From assembly GCF_042435035.1 (NCBI RefSeq), contig NZ_JBHMQT010000003.1, positions 248,001-312,000 on the forward strand: DNA of 64,000 nucleotides, read 5' to 3'. The position numbers and the translations under genes were made by a program. The notes under the pieces are model-generated. The model was not told where the DNA came from and did no database searches. It saw only the letters and a program-made list of their open reading frames with translations. Numbering within the stretch: the stretch's first letter is position 1; every line of letters starts with the position of its first letter. Shown piece after piece: positions 9,308-17,461 of the stretch. Origin of the DNA: Sphaerimonospora cavernae. GTDB lineage: Bacteria > Actinomycetota > Actinomycetes > Streptosporangiales > Streptosporangiaceae.

Positions 9308-10843
9308 CTACTGCGGGGGCTCCGCGGTGGAACGCGCGGAGCGCAGCACCGCCTCGCGCAGGCAGAGCACGGCGACGAGTCCGAGCGCGGCGGCCGGCAC
9401 TCCGACCAGGAAGACCGTGCGCGTCGCCGAGGAGAACGCCTGGATCACGACGTTCCGCACCTGGGGAGGCAGGTGGTGGATCGCGTCCGGGGTGCCCAGC
9501 GCGAGGCCCGCGGACCGGGCGTCGAGCATCGTGGCCAACTCGTTCCGCACCCGGTTGCTGAGGATCGCGCCGAAGGCCGCCACCCCGACCGCGCCGCCCA
9601 GGCTGCGGAAGAACGTGACACCGGAGGTGCTGACCGCCATGTCGCGGCGCTCGACCGAGTTCTGCGTGGCGAGGAGCAGCATGTACATGCCCAGTCCGAG
9701 CCCCACGCCGACGATCGCGATGTCGACTCCGATCACCACGTAGGATGAGCCGACCTCCAGGCGGGACAACAGCCACATGCCCACGGTCACCAGCGTCATT
9801 CCGACCATCGGAAACACCTTCCACCGGCCGGTCCTGGTCACGATCCGCCCCGAGGTGATCGACGCGACGAACATGCCGATGACCATGGGCAGCGTCATGA
9901 GCCCGGAGTCCGTCGGGCTGAGGCGTTTGACGATCTGCAGGTACTGCGGCAGGTAGATCATCACGCCGAACATGGCGATGCCGATGAGCAGCGACGCCAG
10001 GCTCGCCAGGACGAACGTCCGGTCGCGGAACAGCCGCGGCGGCAGGATGGGGTCGGCGGCCCTGCGCTCGGCCGGGATCGCCAGGGCGAACAGCACCAGG
10101 CTGAGCGTGCCGAGGCCGTACGTCCAGGGGGAACCCCAGTCGAACTCGTGGCCGCCCAGTGACAGCAGCAGCATCAGCGTGGCGGCGCCGCCGGTCAGCG
10201 TGGTCGCACCCCACCAGTCGATCTTGGTGTCCCACCGCACGCGCGGCAGCCGCAGCACCTTCTGGATGACGACGAACGCCACGACCGCGAGCGGGACGCA
10301 CACGTAGAAGCACCAGCGCCAGCCGAGCCACTCGGTGTCCACGATGAAGCCGCCGAGGAGTGGACCGGCGACCGTGGCGACCCCGAAGACCGCCCCCGTG
10401 TAGCCCAGGTAGCGCCCACGCTCACGCGGCTCGACCACGTCGCCGAGGATCACCTGGACGAGCGCGGAAAGGCCGCCGCTCCCGAGACCCTGTGCGGCGC
10501 GCGCCGCGATCAGCATGCCGATGCTCTGCGACAGACCGGCCATCATCGACGCCGCCACGAACAGCCCGAGGGCCAGCTGGAACATCAGCTTGCGCCCGAA
10601 GATGTCGGAGAGCTTGCCCCACAGCGGGGTCGACACCGTCATCGTCAGCAGCGTCGAACTGGCCACCCAGGAGTACTGCTCCTGCCCGCCGAGCTCGCCC
10701 ACGATCGTCGGCAGTGCCGTACCGACGACGGACGTCGAGATCATCGAGGTCAGCAGGGCCAGCAACAGCCCGGAGAGGATCTTGATGACCTCGCGATGCG
10801 TGTACAACCTCGGCGCCGCTTCCCGCACCATCTCCTGGGTCAC
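9308..10843 (-). CDS. DHA2-family MFS drug exporter (14 TM, EmrB/QacA type)
   Basis: 511 residues with about 14 hydrophobic helices. The MFS motif A-like WGKLSDIFGRKLMF follows TM2, and the DHA2 motif C-like GAVFGVATVAGPLLGGFI lies in TM5. Such proteins export drugs or other amphipathic compounds with proton entry. The GTG start at 10843 has GAGGAG about 5-6 nt upstream. It is divergent from a TetR gene, with a perfect TetR-like operator in between, so repression relieved by an exported ligand is likely. The substrate cannot be inferred. Confidence 0.92.
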   Translation of the reverse strand: MTQEMVREAAPRLYTHREVIKILSGLLLALLTSMISTSVVGTALPTIVGELGGQEQYSWVASSTLLTMTVSTPLWGKLSDIFGRKLMFQLALGLFVAASMMAGLSQSIGMLIAARAAQGLGSGGLSALVQVILGDVVEPRERGRYLGYTGAVFGVATVAGPLLGGFIVDTEWLGWRWCFYVCVPLAVVAFVVIQKVLRLPRVRWDTKIDWWGATTLTGGAATLMLLLSLGGHEFDWGSPWTYGLGTLSLVLFALAIPAERRAADPILPPRLFRDRTFVLASLASLLIGIAMFGVMIYLPQYLQIVKRLSPTDSGLMTLPMVIGMFVASITSGRIVTRTGRWKVFPMVGMTLVTVGMWLLSRLEVGSSYVVIGVDIAIVGVGLGLGMYMLLLATQNSVERRDMAVSTSGVTFFRSLGGAVGVAAFGAILSNRVRNELATMLDARSAGLALGTPDAIHHLPPQVRNVVIQAFSSATRTVFLVGVPAAALGLVAVLCLREAVLRSARSTAEPPQ

Positions 10844-10909
10844 GCGATCTCCTCTCCGCCGGGATTGTCCTCCCTGGACCGGGCTTCCCTGGTCTGGGCC
10901 CCGCCCTTA

Positions 10910-10925
10910 GTAAACGCTTGTTTAC
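10910..10925. promoter_or_regulatory. TetR-type operator palindrome
   Basis: GTAAAC-GCTT-GTTTAC, perfect 6-bp arms with a 4-bp spacer, lies in the 108-bp gap between the divergent MFS and TetR genes. It overlaps the expected -35 region of the tetR promoter (-10 at 10939) and lies 67 bp from the MFS start. This arm and spacer pattern is typical of TetR operators, so one site could control both genes. Confidence 0.75.
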
Positions 10926-10938
10926 CTGCGAACCACGA

Positions 10939-10944
10939 TAACCT
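10939..10944 (+). promoter_or_regulatory. leaderless -10 box of the TetR gene
   Basis: TAACCT ends 7 nt before the GTG at 10952, and no Shine-Dalgarno site is present. A TTGTTT that could serve as -35 lies within the operator, 13-18 bp further upstream. Confidence 0.45.
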
Positions 10945-10951
10945 ACGCAAG

Positions 10952-11515
10952 GTGACACGAGATCGGGCAGCCACCAGCGAGCGGATCCTCGTGGCCGCAC
11001 GCGAGCTGTTCAGCGAGCACGGCTACGACCAAGTGACGATCCGGATGATCGCGTCGGCGGCCGAGGCGAACCCGGCGCTCGTCAACCGTTACTTCGGGTC
11101 GAAGGCCGACCTGTTCGCCAAGGTCCTGATCAGCGGCTCCACGCTGGAATCCGAAATCGAGGGCGACCCGGAGGAGCTGCCCGCCCGGCTGGCCGCTCAC
11201 GTCGCCAGGCGGCTGAGCGCCGGGAGCCGCGACCCGCTGGTACGGATGATCGACCGGGCCGGGGCGAGCCCGGAGATCCGGGCGTTGCTGCGGGCGCGGG
11301 TCGAATCCGCCATGGTCGACGCGCTCCGGGCCCGACTGAGCGGCCCGGACGTCCGGGAGCGCGCCCTGCTCGCCACGATGGTCATCCTCGGCGCCGGTCC
11401 GCTGCGCAGGCTCACCGACCCGCGGACCCTCGATGCCGCCGACCCGGACGTGCTGTCCGCACGGCTCGAACGGATCTTCACCGCCTGCCTCAACGACCCG
11501 CCGGCCCGACCCTAG
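10952..11515 (+). CDS. TetR/AcrR-family transcriptional regulator
   Basis: The GTG at 10952 gives a normal TetR N-terminus (TRDRAATSERILVAARELFSEHGYDQVTIRMIASAAEANPALVNRYFGSKADLF). This contains the helix-turn-helix at about residues 30-50 and the YFGSK motif. The 187-residue length is typical. The C-terminal ligand-binding half is divergent. It is divergent from the MFS exporter and next to the operator, so it is the likely local repressor. Its TAG stop overlaps the TAG stop of the convergent LLM gene in a single CTAG. Confidence 0.92.
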   Translation: MTRDRAATSERILVAARELFSEHGYDQVTIRMIASAAEANPALVNRYFGSKADLFAKVLISGSTLESEIEGDPEELPARLAAHVARRLSAGSRDPLVRMIDRAGASPEIRALLRARVESAMVDALRARLSGPDVRERALLATMVILGAGPLRRLTDPRTLDAADPDVLSARLERIFTACLNDPPARP

Positions 11516-12546
11516 GCAGCGAGTTCTCTGATCTTTTCGATGAGGCGGACGCGGTCGCCGTGGGTGGCGGCGACGGGGGTCACGTTGAGCGTGGTGACGC
11601 CCGCCTCGCGCATGGCCGCCAGCCGCTCCCTCACATGGCCCTCCGGACCGATCAGCGACATCCGCTCCAGCAGCTCACCCGGCACCGCGGCCTCAGCCTC
11701 CTTCTTCCGGCCCGCGAGATAGAGGTCCTGGATCAGCTCCGCCTCCCGCTCGTAGCCGTACCGGCGGGCCAGGTCGTTGTAGAAGTTCTTGCCGCGCGCG
11801 CCCATGCCGCCGATGTAGAGGGCGGCCATCGAGCGGCCGAGCTCGAGGATGCCGTCCACGTCGTCGCCGATCGCCAGCACCGCCTGGGCGATCACGTCCA
11901 GCTCGCCCAGCGCGGGATCCCTGCGCGCCCGGCCGGCGGCCAGGGACGGCCCCCACACGTCGGCGGCCTTCTCCGGCATGAAGAAGATCGGCTCCCAGCC
12001 CTCGGCGATCTCGGCGGCGAGCTCCACGTTCTTCGGCCCGATCGCCGCGATCACGATGGGGATCCGCTCCCGCACCGGATGGTTGATCAGCTTGAGCGGT
12101 TTGCCCAGGCCGGTGCCGCCCTGCAGCGGCATCGTGTAGTGCCTGCCGGAGTGCTCCAGCCGTTCCCGCCGCCACACCTTGCGGCAGATCTCCACGATCT
12201 CGCGGGTACGGCCCAGCGGCGCCGTGTACGGCACGCCGTGGAAGCCCTCGATCACCTGGGGGCCGGACGCGCCGATGCCGAGCGTGAAACGCCCGTCGGA
12301 GACGTAGTCCAGGCCGGCCGCCGTCATGGCCAGCAGCGTGGGCGTGCGCGAGTAGATCGGCAGGATGCCCGAGGCGATCTGGAGGCGCTCGGTCTTCGCG
12401 GCGATGTATCCCATCTGGCTGACCGCGTCGAAGCTGTAGGCCTCGGGCACGAACACGATGTCCAGGCCGGCCTTCTCGTAGTCGGACAGCTCGGCGACGG
12501 TCTCCTTGAAGCCCCCCGCGTAGTTGAGGGCCATCCCGATCCGCAT
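11512..12546 (-). CDS. LLM-class (F420-dependent type) oxidoreductase
   Basis: 344 residues from ATG 12546, which has GGAAGG upstream; the open frame continues to 12810 but the family begins MRIGMALNYAGGF. Luciferase-like TIM-barrel features are seen: AYSFDAVSQMGYIAAKTERLQIASGILPIYSRTPTLLAMTAAGLDYVSDGRFTLGIGASGPQV, then the C-terminal VTTLNVTP segment. Similar actinobacterial proteins use coenzyme F420, but flavin use cannot be excluded. Substrate unknown. It ends tail-to-tail with the TetR gene, with overlapping stops. Confidence 0.88.
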   Translation of the reverse strand: MRIGMALNYAGGFKETVAELSDYEKAGLDIVFVPEAYSFDAVSQMGYIAAKTERLQIASGILPIYSRTPTLLAMTAAGLDYVSDGRFTLGIGASGPQVIEGFHGVPYTAPLGRTREIVEICRKVWRRERLEHSGRHYTMPLQGGTGLGKPLKLINHPVRERIPIVIAAIGPKNVELAAEIAEGWEPIFFMPEKAADVWGPSLAAGRARRDPALGELDVIAQAVLAIGDDVDGILELGRSMAALYIGGMGARGKNFYNDLARRYGYEREAELIQDLYLAGRKKEAEAAVPGELLERMSLIGPEGHVRERLAAMREAGVTTLNVTPVAATHGDRVRLIEKIRELAA

Positions 12547-12575
12547 CCGCTTCGTCCTTCCGTACGCCCACCCGA

Positions 12576-12598
12576 ACCGAACGTTATTCCGTTTCGGT
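12576..12598. promoter_or_regulatory. inverted repeat upstream of the LLM oxidoreductase
   Basis: ACCGAA and TTCGGT, separated by 11 bp, lie 30-52 bp upstream of the LLM start, where an operator or -35 region would be expected. Arms are only 6 bp, so chance is possible. Confidence 0.25.
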
Positions 12599-12641
12599 GA
12601 CAAGGCTAACCCGAAATCGAGCGGTCCACCTGAACGCCCCG

Positions 12642-13235
12642 TCATCCCGCCTCTGGCGGTCTCGTCGCCTGACGACGCACCGCGGCCAGATCCTCCGGAG
12701 TGTCGACGTCGGCCGGGTCGCCCACGTCGTCGCACGGCACCGGGGTCACCAGCTCGGGATGGGCCCGCAGGAACGGCCGCGCCCCCACGTCGCCCTCGGC
12801 GAGCGCGCACACCTCCGCGAAGTGTCCGCGCGCGATCAGCACGGGGTTGCGCGGCGCCCCGCCGTACGTGGCGACGGCGACCGTGGCGCCGGCGTGGAAC
12901 GCCTCGATCAGCCGCGCCACGGCGGCCGGCCGGACCAGCGGCTGGTCCACGAGGGCGATCACCGCGGCGGCGGCCGTGTCGGGCAGCGAGCCCAGGCCGA
13001 CGCGCAGGGACGAGCCCATGCCACTCGCCCAGTCCGGGTTGTACACGGCCGCCGTCCCGCTGATCCGGATCTCGGCGGCGCCCAGCACGACGACCACGGG
13101 ATGGCAGCCGCCCTCGGACAGCAGCCGCACGCCGCGTTCGACCAGCCGCTCGCCGGCGAACTCCACCATGGCCTTCGGCGTCCCGAGCCGGCTGCCGCCG
13201 CCGGCCGCCAGCAGCACCCCGGCGATCTCCCCCAT
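12642..13235 (-). CDS. MobA-like nucleotidyltransferase (molybdenum cofactor family)
   Basis: 197 residues beginning MGEIAGVLLAAGGGSRLGTPKAMVEFAGERL, the NTP-binding LAAGxxxRxG..PK signature of the MobA/MocA/IspD-like transferases. Further on it has VIALVDQPLVRP and PRNPVLIARGHF, typical of the MocA/CoxI-associated branch that makes the cytosine dinucleotide form of molybdopterin. GTG at 13238 is an alternative start. It is the last gene of the AAA-VWA-XdhC-MobA set, 5 nt after the XdhC stop. The choice of CTP versus GTP cannot be decided here. Confidence 0.87.
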   Translation of the reverse strand: MGEIAGVLLAAGGGSRLGTPKAMVEFAGERLVERGVRLLSEGGCHPVVVVLGAAEIRISGTAAVYNPDWASGMGSSLRVGLGSLPDTAAAAVIALVDQPLVRPAAVARLIEAFHAGATVAVATYGGAPRNPVLIARGHFAEVCALAEGDVGARPFLRAHPELVTPVPCDDVGDPADVDTPEDLAAVRRQATRPPEAG

Positions 13236-13240
13236 CACCC

Positions 13241-14338
13241 TCACCCGTCGCCGTGGATGCGGCCGGCCGTCTCGCTGAGGGAATGACCGGAGCCGCCCCA
13301 ACGAAGCTTGATCAGCTCGGCGGCGATCGAGACGGCGGTCTCCTCCGGGGTGCGCGCCCCCAGGTCGAGCCCGATCGGCGAGCGCAGCCGCACCAGTTCG
13401 GCCTCCGACAGGCCGGCCTCGCGCAGCCGGGCGAGCCGGTCGTCGTGGGTCCGCCGCGAGCCCATCGCGCCGATGTACGCCGCCGGGGTCCGCAGGGCGA
13501 CCTCGAGCAGTGGAACGTCGAACTTGGGGTCGTGGGTGAGCACGCAGACGACGGTCCGCTCGTCGACCTCGACGGAGGACAGGTAGTCGTGCGGCCACCG
13601 GACCACCACCTCGTCCGCCTCGGGGAAGCGCTTGGCCGTCGCGAACACCGGGCGGGCGTCGCAGACGACGACGTGGTAGCCGAGGAACTTGCCGACGCGG
13701 GCCACGGCCGCCGCGAAGTCGATCGCGCCGAAGACGAGCATCCGCGGCGACGGCGCGAACGAGTGGACGAACACCTGCAGGTCGTCCAGCCGCCGCTCGC
13801 CCTCGGCGCCGTAGCGCCGGACGCCGGTCAGCCCCTGGGCGAGCATGCCGCGCACGTCGTCGTCCACCGCTTCGTCCAGCCGGGCCGAGCCGAGCGATCC
13901 GGAGGCGTGGTCGGGCCACACCACGCGCCTGGCCCCGACGGTGCCGGGCCCGGCCACGATCGTGGTCACGGCGACCGGGCGGCGCGCCTCGATCGACGCG
14001 GCCACCTCCCCCAGTTCGGGAAACGTCTCCTTGCACACGGCCTCGACGAACACGTCGATGATGCCGCCGCAGGTCAGCCCGACGGCGAAGGCGTCGTCGT
14101 CGCTCACGCCGTACCGCTGGAGCACCGGCGGCCCGCCGGCCACGACCTCCCGCGCGAGCTCGTACACCGCCCCCTCGACGCAGCCGCCCGACACGCTGCC
14201 GACGGCCTCGGCGCCGAGGACCGCCATCGACGCGCCGGGCGGGTGCGGCGCGCTGCGGAACGTGCCGACCACGGTGGCCAGCCCGAACCGCTCCCCCGAC
14301 TCCCACCATCCGAGGATCTGGGGCAGCACATCACGCAT
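13241..14338 (-). CDS. XdhC/CoxI-family molybdoenzyme maturation protein
   Basis: 365 residues. The N-terminal XdhC domain has TVVGTFRSAPHPPGASMAVL and SVSGGCVEGAVYE with its conserved Cys. A Rossmann-like C-terminal domain follows (LVFGAIDFAAAVARVGKFLGYHVVVCDARPVFAT, then YIGAMGSRRTHDDRL). XdhC proteins bind and protect the sulfurated molybdenum cofactor before insertion into xanthine or CO dehydrogenase. ATG 14338 is chosen because GGGAGG lies 11 nt upstream; GTG 14350 leaves no room for that site. The start overlaps the VWA gene end. Confidence 0.9.
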   Translation of the reverse strand: MRDVLPQILGWWESGERFGLATVVGTFRSAPHPPGASMAVLGAEAVGSVSGGCVEGAVYELAREVVAGGPPVLQRYGVSDDDAFAVGLTCGGIIDVFVEAVCKETFPELGEVAASIEARRPVAVTTIVAGPGTVGARRVVWPDHASGSLGSARLDEAVDDDVRGMLAQGLTGVRRYGAEGERRLDDLQVFVHSFAPSPRMLVFGAIDFAAAVARVGKFLGYHVVVCDARPVFATAKRFPEADEVVVRWPHDYLSSVEVDERTVVCVLTHDPKFDVPLLEVALRTPAAYIGAMGSRRTHDDRLARLREAGLSEAELVRLRSPIGLDLGARTPEETAVSIAAELIKLRWGGSGHSLSETAGRIHGDG

Positions 14339-15473
14339 CGGCTCGGGCACCTCCCAGTAGCGCGGCCAGCTGCTCGAACGCGGCCAGGCTGTGCCCGGCC
14401 ACGAAGTCCGTGACGTACGGCAACGCGGCGCGCATCCCGGCGGTCAGCGGCCGGTACGCCGGGTCGCCCTTGTGCGGATTGACCCAGATCACCCGGTGAG
14501 CGACGCGGGACAGGCGGGCCATCTGGGCGCCCAGCAGGTCGGCCGAGCCCCGCTCCCAGCCGTCCGAGGCGATCACGACGGTCGAGCCGCGCGGGTCGGG
14601 CAGCCGCAGCAGCGCCTTGAGCTCCTCACCGAGCCGGGTCCCGCCGCTCCAGTCGGGGATGGTCGCCGAGCACGCCCGCATCGCCGCGTCCGGATCGCGG
14701 TGGCGCAGTTCGGCGGTGATCCTGGTGAGCCGGGTGCCCGCGCTGAACGCCTCGGTCGCCCTCGGCTCGGTGCGGACCAGCGCGTGGGCGAAGCGCAGCA
14801 GCGTGTCGGCGTAGGGCGCCATCGAGCCGCTGACGTCCACGACCATCACCACCCGGCGCGGCCGGTCCCGATGCGCGCGCAGCCGCAGCCGGGCCGGATC
14901 GCCACCCCGCCGCACCGCCTCCCGCACCGTGCGACGGCCGTCCAGGACGCCCCGGTGCGACGGCTGGAACCGCCGGGAGGAGCGCCGTTCCCGCTCGCCG
15001 CGCAGCAGCGCCAGCAGCCGGTGGACCTCACGCCGCTCCGCCTCGGTCAGGTGCGCCACATCGCGGTGGCGCAGCACCTCCGCCTCGCTCGCGGTCGCGG
15101 GCAGCGCACTCGTCTCGCCGCCGGTCTCCGGTTCGCCCGAGCCGTACGGCGAGGCGATCGCGCGGATGACCGTCACGGTCATGCCGGCCCTGCCGGGGCG
15201 CGGCCGCCGCCCGCCGAAGTAGGCGGCGAAGCAGCGGTCGTACCGGGGCACGTCGTCGGGGCTCGCGCACATCGTGAGGCGGCCCGCCCAGTAGACGTCC
15301 CGCTCGCTGCCGGCGTCCAGGCTGGCGAGCGCTTCGAGGAAGCTCTGCTCGCGGTGGTGGTCGGCGGGCACCCCGGCGGCCCGGAGCGTGCGGGCGAACC
15401 CCGCCATGACCTCCGCCATCGCCCGTGCCGTCCCCTGCGCCGTCCCCTGTGCCGTCGACCCCGCGTCAGGCAT
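14331..15473 (-). CDS. VWA-domain protein (CoxE-like)
   Basis: 380 residues from ATG 15473, overlapping the ATPase stop by 8 nt; the open frame reaches further upstream only inside the ATPase gene. The N-terminal two-thirds is Arg-rich and helical. The von Willebrand A domain begins near residue 210 with the metal-site motif DVSGS and continues with SGGTRLGEEL and VVIASDGWERG. CoxE acts with the CoxD AAA ATPase in assembling the active site of CO dehydrogenase. The N-terminal QGTAQGTA comes from a short DNA repeat. Confidence 0.88.
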   Translation of the reverse strand: MPDAGSTAQGTAQGTARAMAEVMAGFARTLRAAGVPADHHREQSFLEALASLDAGSERDVYWAGRLTMCASPDDVPRYDRCFAAYFGGRRPRPGRAGMTVTVIRAIASPYGSGEPETGGETSALPATASEAEVLRHRDVAHLTEAERREVHRLLALLRGERERRSSRRFQPSHRGVLDGRRTVREAVRRGGDPARLRLRAHRDRPRRVVMVVDVSGSMAPYADTLLRFAHALVRTEPRATEAFSAGTRLTRITAELRHRDPDAAMRACSATIPDWSGGTRLGEELKALLRLPDPRGSTVVIASDGWERGSADLLGAQMARLSRVAHRVIWVNPHKGDPAYRPLTAGMRAALPYVTDFVAGHSLAAFEQLAALLGGARADA

Positions 15474-16362
15474 GGCGCCCGTTCCATTCGGCCCGGACGG
15501 CCTCCTGATCCTCACGGTATTTGAGCAGCGCGCCCAGGGAGGCGGCGGCCAGGCCCGGGTCGAGGCGGGTCGCGCCCAGCGTGAGCAGGGCGGCGGCCCA
15601 GTCGAGCGTCTCGGCGATCCCCGGCGGCTTGACCAGGTCGGCCCGGCGCATGCGGGCCGCCGCCTCGGCGACGTCGGCGGCCAGGCGCTCGGTGCAGCCG
15701 GGCAGCCGCCTGAGCAGGATCGCCACCTCGTCGTCGAATCCGGGATGCTCCAGCCAGTGGTAGAGGCAGCGCCGCTTGAGCGCGTCGTGGACCTCACGCG
15801 TCCGGTTGGAGGTCACCACGACGACCGGAGGGGTATGCGCCCGGATCGTGCCGAGCTCCGGGATCGAGATGGTGAAGTCGGACAGGACCTCCAGCAGGAA
15901 CGCCTCGAACTCGTCGTCGGCCCGGTCGATCTCGTCGACCAGCAGCACGCTCGGCTGGGTCTCCAGGGCCCGCAGCAGCGGCCGGGCGACCAGGAACCGG
16001 CGGTCGTAGATCTCGCCCTCGAGCGCGGCGGCGTCGGTCACCCCCGCGACCTCCGCAGCCTTCAGGTGCAGAAGCTGGCGGGCGAAGTCCCAGTCGTAGA
16101 GGGCCTGGGCCGCGTCCAGCCCCTCGTAGCACTGCAACCGGATCAGCGGCGCGTCCAGGACCGCCGACAGGGTCTTGGCCAGCTCGGTCTTGCCGACGCC
16201 GGCCTCTCCCTCCAGGAACAGCGGGCGGCCCATCCGCAGCGCGAGGTACGCCGACGTCGACAGACCCTCGTCCGCCAGGTAGTCGTGCCCGTCGAGAAGC
16301 TCCGCCAGCATGGCCGGCGACTGGATGTCAGATGCCTTGATTGTCCGCCGCAGCACACGCAC
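15466..16362 (-). CDS. AAA+ ATPase, MoxR/CoxD-like
   Basis: 298 residues with Walker A GEAGVGKTELAK near residue 54, Walker B VLLVDEIDRADDEFEAFLLEVL, sensor TSNRTREVHDALKRRCLYHWLEHPGFDDE. This is the CoxD-type ATPase that pairs with a CoxE VWA protein in maturation of molybdenum hydroxylases. GTG 16362 is the longest form. A start two codons later (GTG 16356) would sit 6 nt after a TAGCCT box and fit a leaderless transcript. It heads the four-gene set ending at 12642. No structural dehydrogenase gene (coxMSL or xdhAB) is present. Confidence 0.9.
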   Translation of the reverse strand: MRVLRRTIKASDIQSPAMLAELLDGHDYLADEGLSTSAYLALRMGRPLFLEGEAGVGKTELAKTLSAVLDAPLIRLQCYEGLDAAQALYDWDFARQLLHLKAAEVAGVTDAAALEGEIYDRRFLVARPLLRALETQPSVLLVDEIDRADDEFEAFLLEVLSDFTISIPELGTIRAHTPPVVVVTSNRTREVHDALKRRCLYHWLEHPGFDDEVAILLRRLPGCTERLAADVAEAAARMRRADLVKPPGIAETLDWAAALLTLGATRLDPGLAAASLGALLKYREDQEAVRAEWNGRHA

Positions 16363-16368
16363 AGGCTA
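16363..16368 (-). promoter_or_regulatory. probable -10 box of the AAA-VWA-XdhC-MobA operon
   Basis: TAGCCT on the minus strand ends 6 nt before the in-frame GTG at 16356. No Shine-Dalgarno site is seen. Confidence 0.35.
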
Positions 16369-16394
16369 CGTCGCCGCTGATCCGCTGGGAATCG

Positions 16395-16427
16395 GCCGAA
16401 TCCGCCAAAGAAACCGGCTGATTCGGC
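16395..16427 (-). terminator. hairpin downstream of the riboflavin/PH-domain operon
   Basis: GCCGAATC and GATTCGGC form an 8-bp stem that continues, after one mismatch, with three more pairs around the loop AAAGAAACC. It lies 11 nt after the PH-domain gene stop (minus strand), where a terminator would be expected. No T-tract follows. Confidence 0.45.
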
Positions 16428-16437
16428 TATTTCGCCG

Positions 16438-16893
16438 TCAAACGCGGTCGGGGGCCTCGCCGCGATCGCGGATGAGGGCGCTCAACTCGGCGACCGCCCG
16501 GCGCGAGCGCTCCCGCTCGGTGCTCTGGATGCCCATCGCGCCGACGGTGAGGCCGTTCGCGACGTCGATCTTGGGCCAGGGGTCGCCCTCGTCCATCGTG
16601 ACGTCCAGGACCTCGGGCCACTCGTACCGGTGCACCCGGAGCGCGTTCACGATCGTGATGCCGCGCTCGTCGGCCTCCACCCGCAGCCGCCCGAGGAGAT
16701 GCAGCGCGCCGGCCACCAGCAGGCCGAACACCACCATGCCGATCCTGTCGGGCAGATGGAACATGCCCGACGGCAGGGTGATCGCCAGGACGACCGAGCC
16801 GACGACCATCACGACCGCCATGCCGTACGCGATGATCGTGGCGCGCCGGGGACGCCAGGTCATCGGCAGCGGCGGGGGGACCTGCTCACCCAC
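16438..16893 (-). CDS. PH-domain membrane protein of the riboflavin locus
   Basis: 151 residues with two adjacent hydrophobic helices (about 20-36 and 48-66), followed by a small beta-rich bacterial PH-like domain (GITIVNALRVHRYEWPEVLDVTMDEGDPWPKIDVANGLTVGAMGIQ). Such genes often follow ribH in actinobacteria and have no known function. GTG 16893 is used; ATG 16863 is an alternative that still keeps both helices. It lies 97 nt after ribH on the same strand and before a hairpin, so it is probably the last gene of the rib transcript. Confidence 0.8.
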   Translation of the reverse strand: MGEQVPPPLPMTWRPRRATIIAYGMAVVMVVGSVVLAITLPSGMFHLPDRIGMVVFGLLVAGALHLLGRLRVEADERGITIVNALRVHRYEWPEVLDVTMDEGDPWPKIDVANGLTVGAMGIQSTERERSRRAVAELSALIRDRGEAPDRV

Positions 16894-16990
16894 GACGGCT
16901 CACTCCACGGATCACCCCACCGCCGGCCGCGCGGATGCGGCTCCCCGGCTTCCACATGGTCAATTGATGCGACCTTCCCTAAGACGGCGC

Positions 16991-17461
16991 TCAGACAGTC
17001 AGGCTGCGCAGGACGAGGGCCGTCTCCAGCGCCGCGATGGTGGCCTCGTATCCCTTGTCCTCTTTGCTACCGGGCCCGCCGGACCGCTCGACCGCTTGAT
17101 CAAGGGTGTCACATGTGAGCACCCCGTTCCCGACCGGGGTGGACTCGTCCAGGGACACCCTGGTCAGGCCCGCCGTCACCGAGTCGCACACGTAGTCGAA
17201 GTGCGCGGTGTCCCCGCGGATCACCGCGCCGAGCGCGACCACCGCGTCGTAGCGCCGGGCCATGGCCTGGGCCACGACCGGGATCTCCAGCGAGCCCGCC
17301 ACCCGGACGGTGACCGCGACCGCGCCGCTGTCCTTCGCCGCCTGTTCGGCCCTGGCCGTCAGCCTGTCGGTGATCTCCTCGTGCCAGCGGGCCGCGACGA
17401 TGCCGACAGTCAGGCCGCCGGCGTCCACGGCAGCGGCCTCCGGGCGTCCAGTTCCACTCAT
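16991..17461 (-). CDS. ribH: 6,7-dimethyl-8-ribityllumazine synthase
   Basis: 156 residues, normal for the lumazine synthase subunit. Motifs include VGIVAARWHEEITDRL, VAGSLEIPVVAQ, ALGAVIRGDTAHFDYVCDSVTAGL (with the catalytic His) and TPVGNGVLTCDTLDQA. It condenses the ribBA product dihydroxybutanone phosphate with the ribityl pyrimidine to give the substrate of riboflavin synthase. The start overlaps the ribBA stop by 4 nt (ATGA). ribD, which makes the pyrimidine, is not in the window. Confidence 0.96.
   Translation of the reverse strand: MSGTGRPEAAAVDAGGLTVGIVAARWHEEITDRLTARAEQAAKDSGAVAVTVRVAGSLEIPVVAQAMARRYDAVVALGAVIRGDTAHFDYVCDSVTAGLTRVSLDESTPVGNGVLTCDTLDQAVERSGGPGSKEDKGYEATIAALETALVLRSLTV

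Noticed and set aside
16438..16893. hisG or hisE, often found after ribH in actinobacteria
   Set aside because: The protein has two TM helices and a PH-like domain, with no ATP-phosphoribosyltransferase motif.
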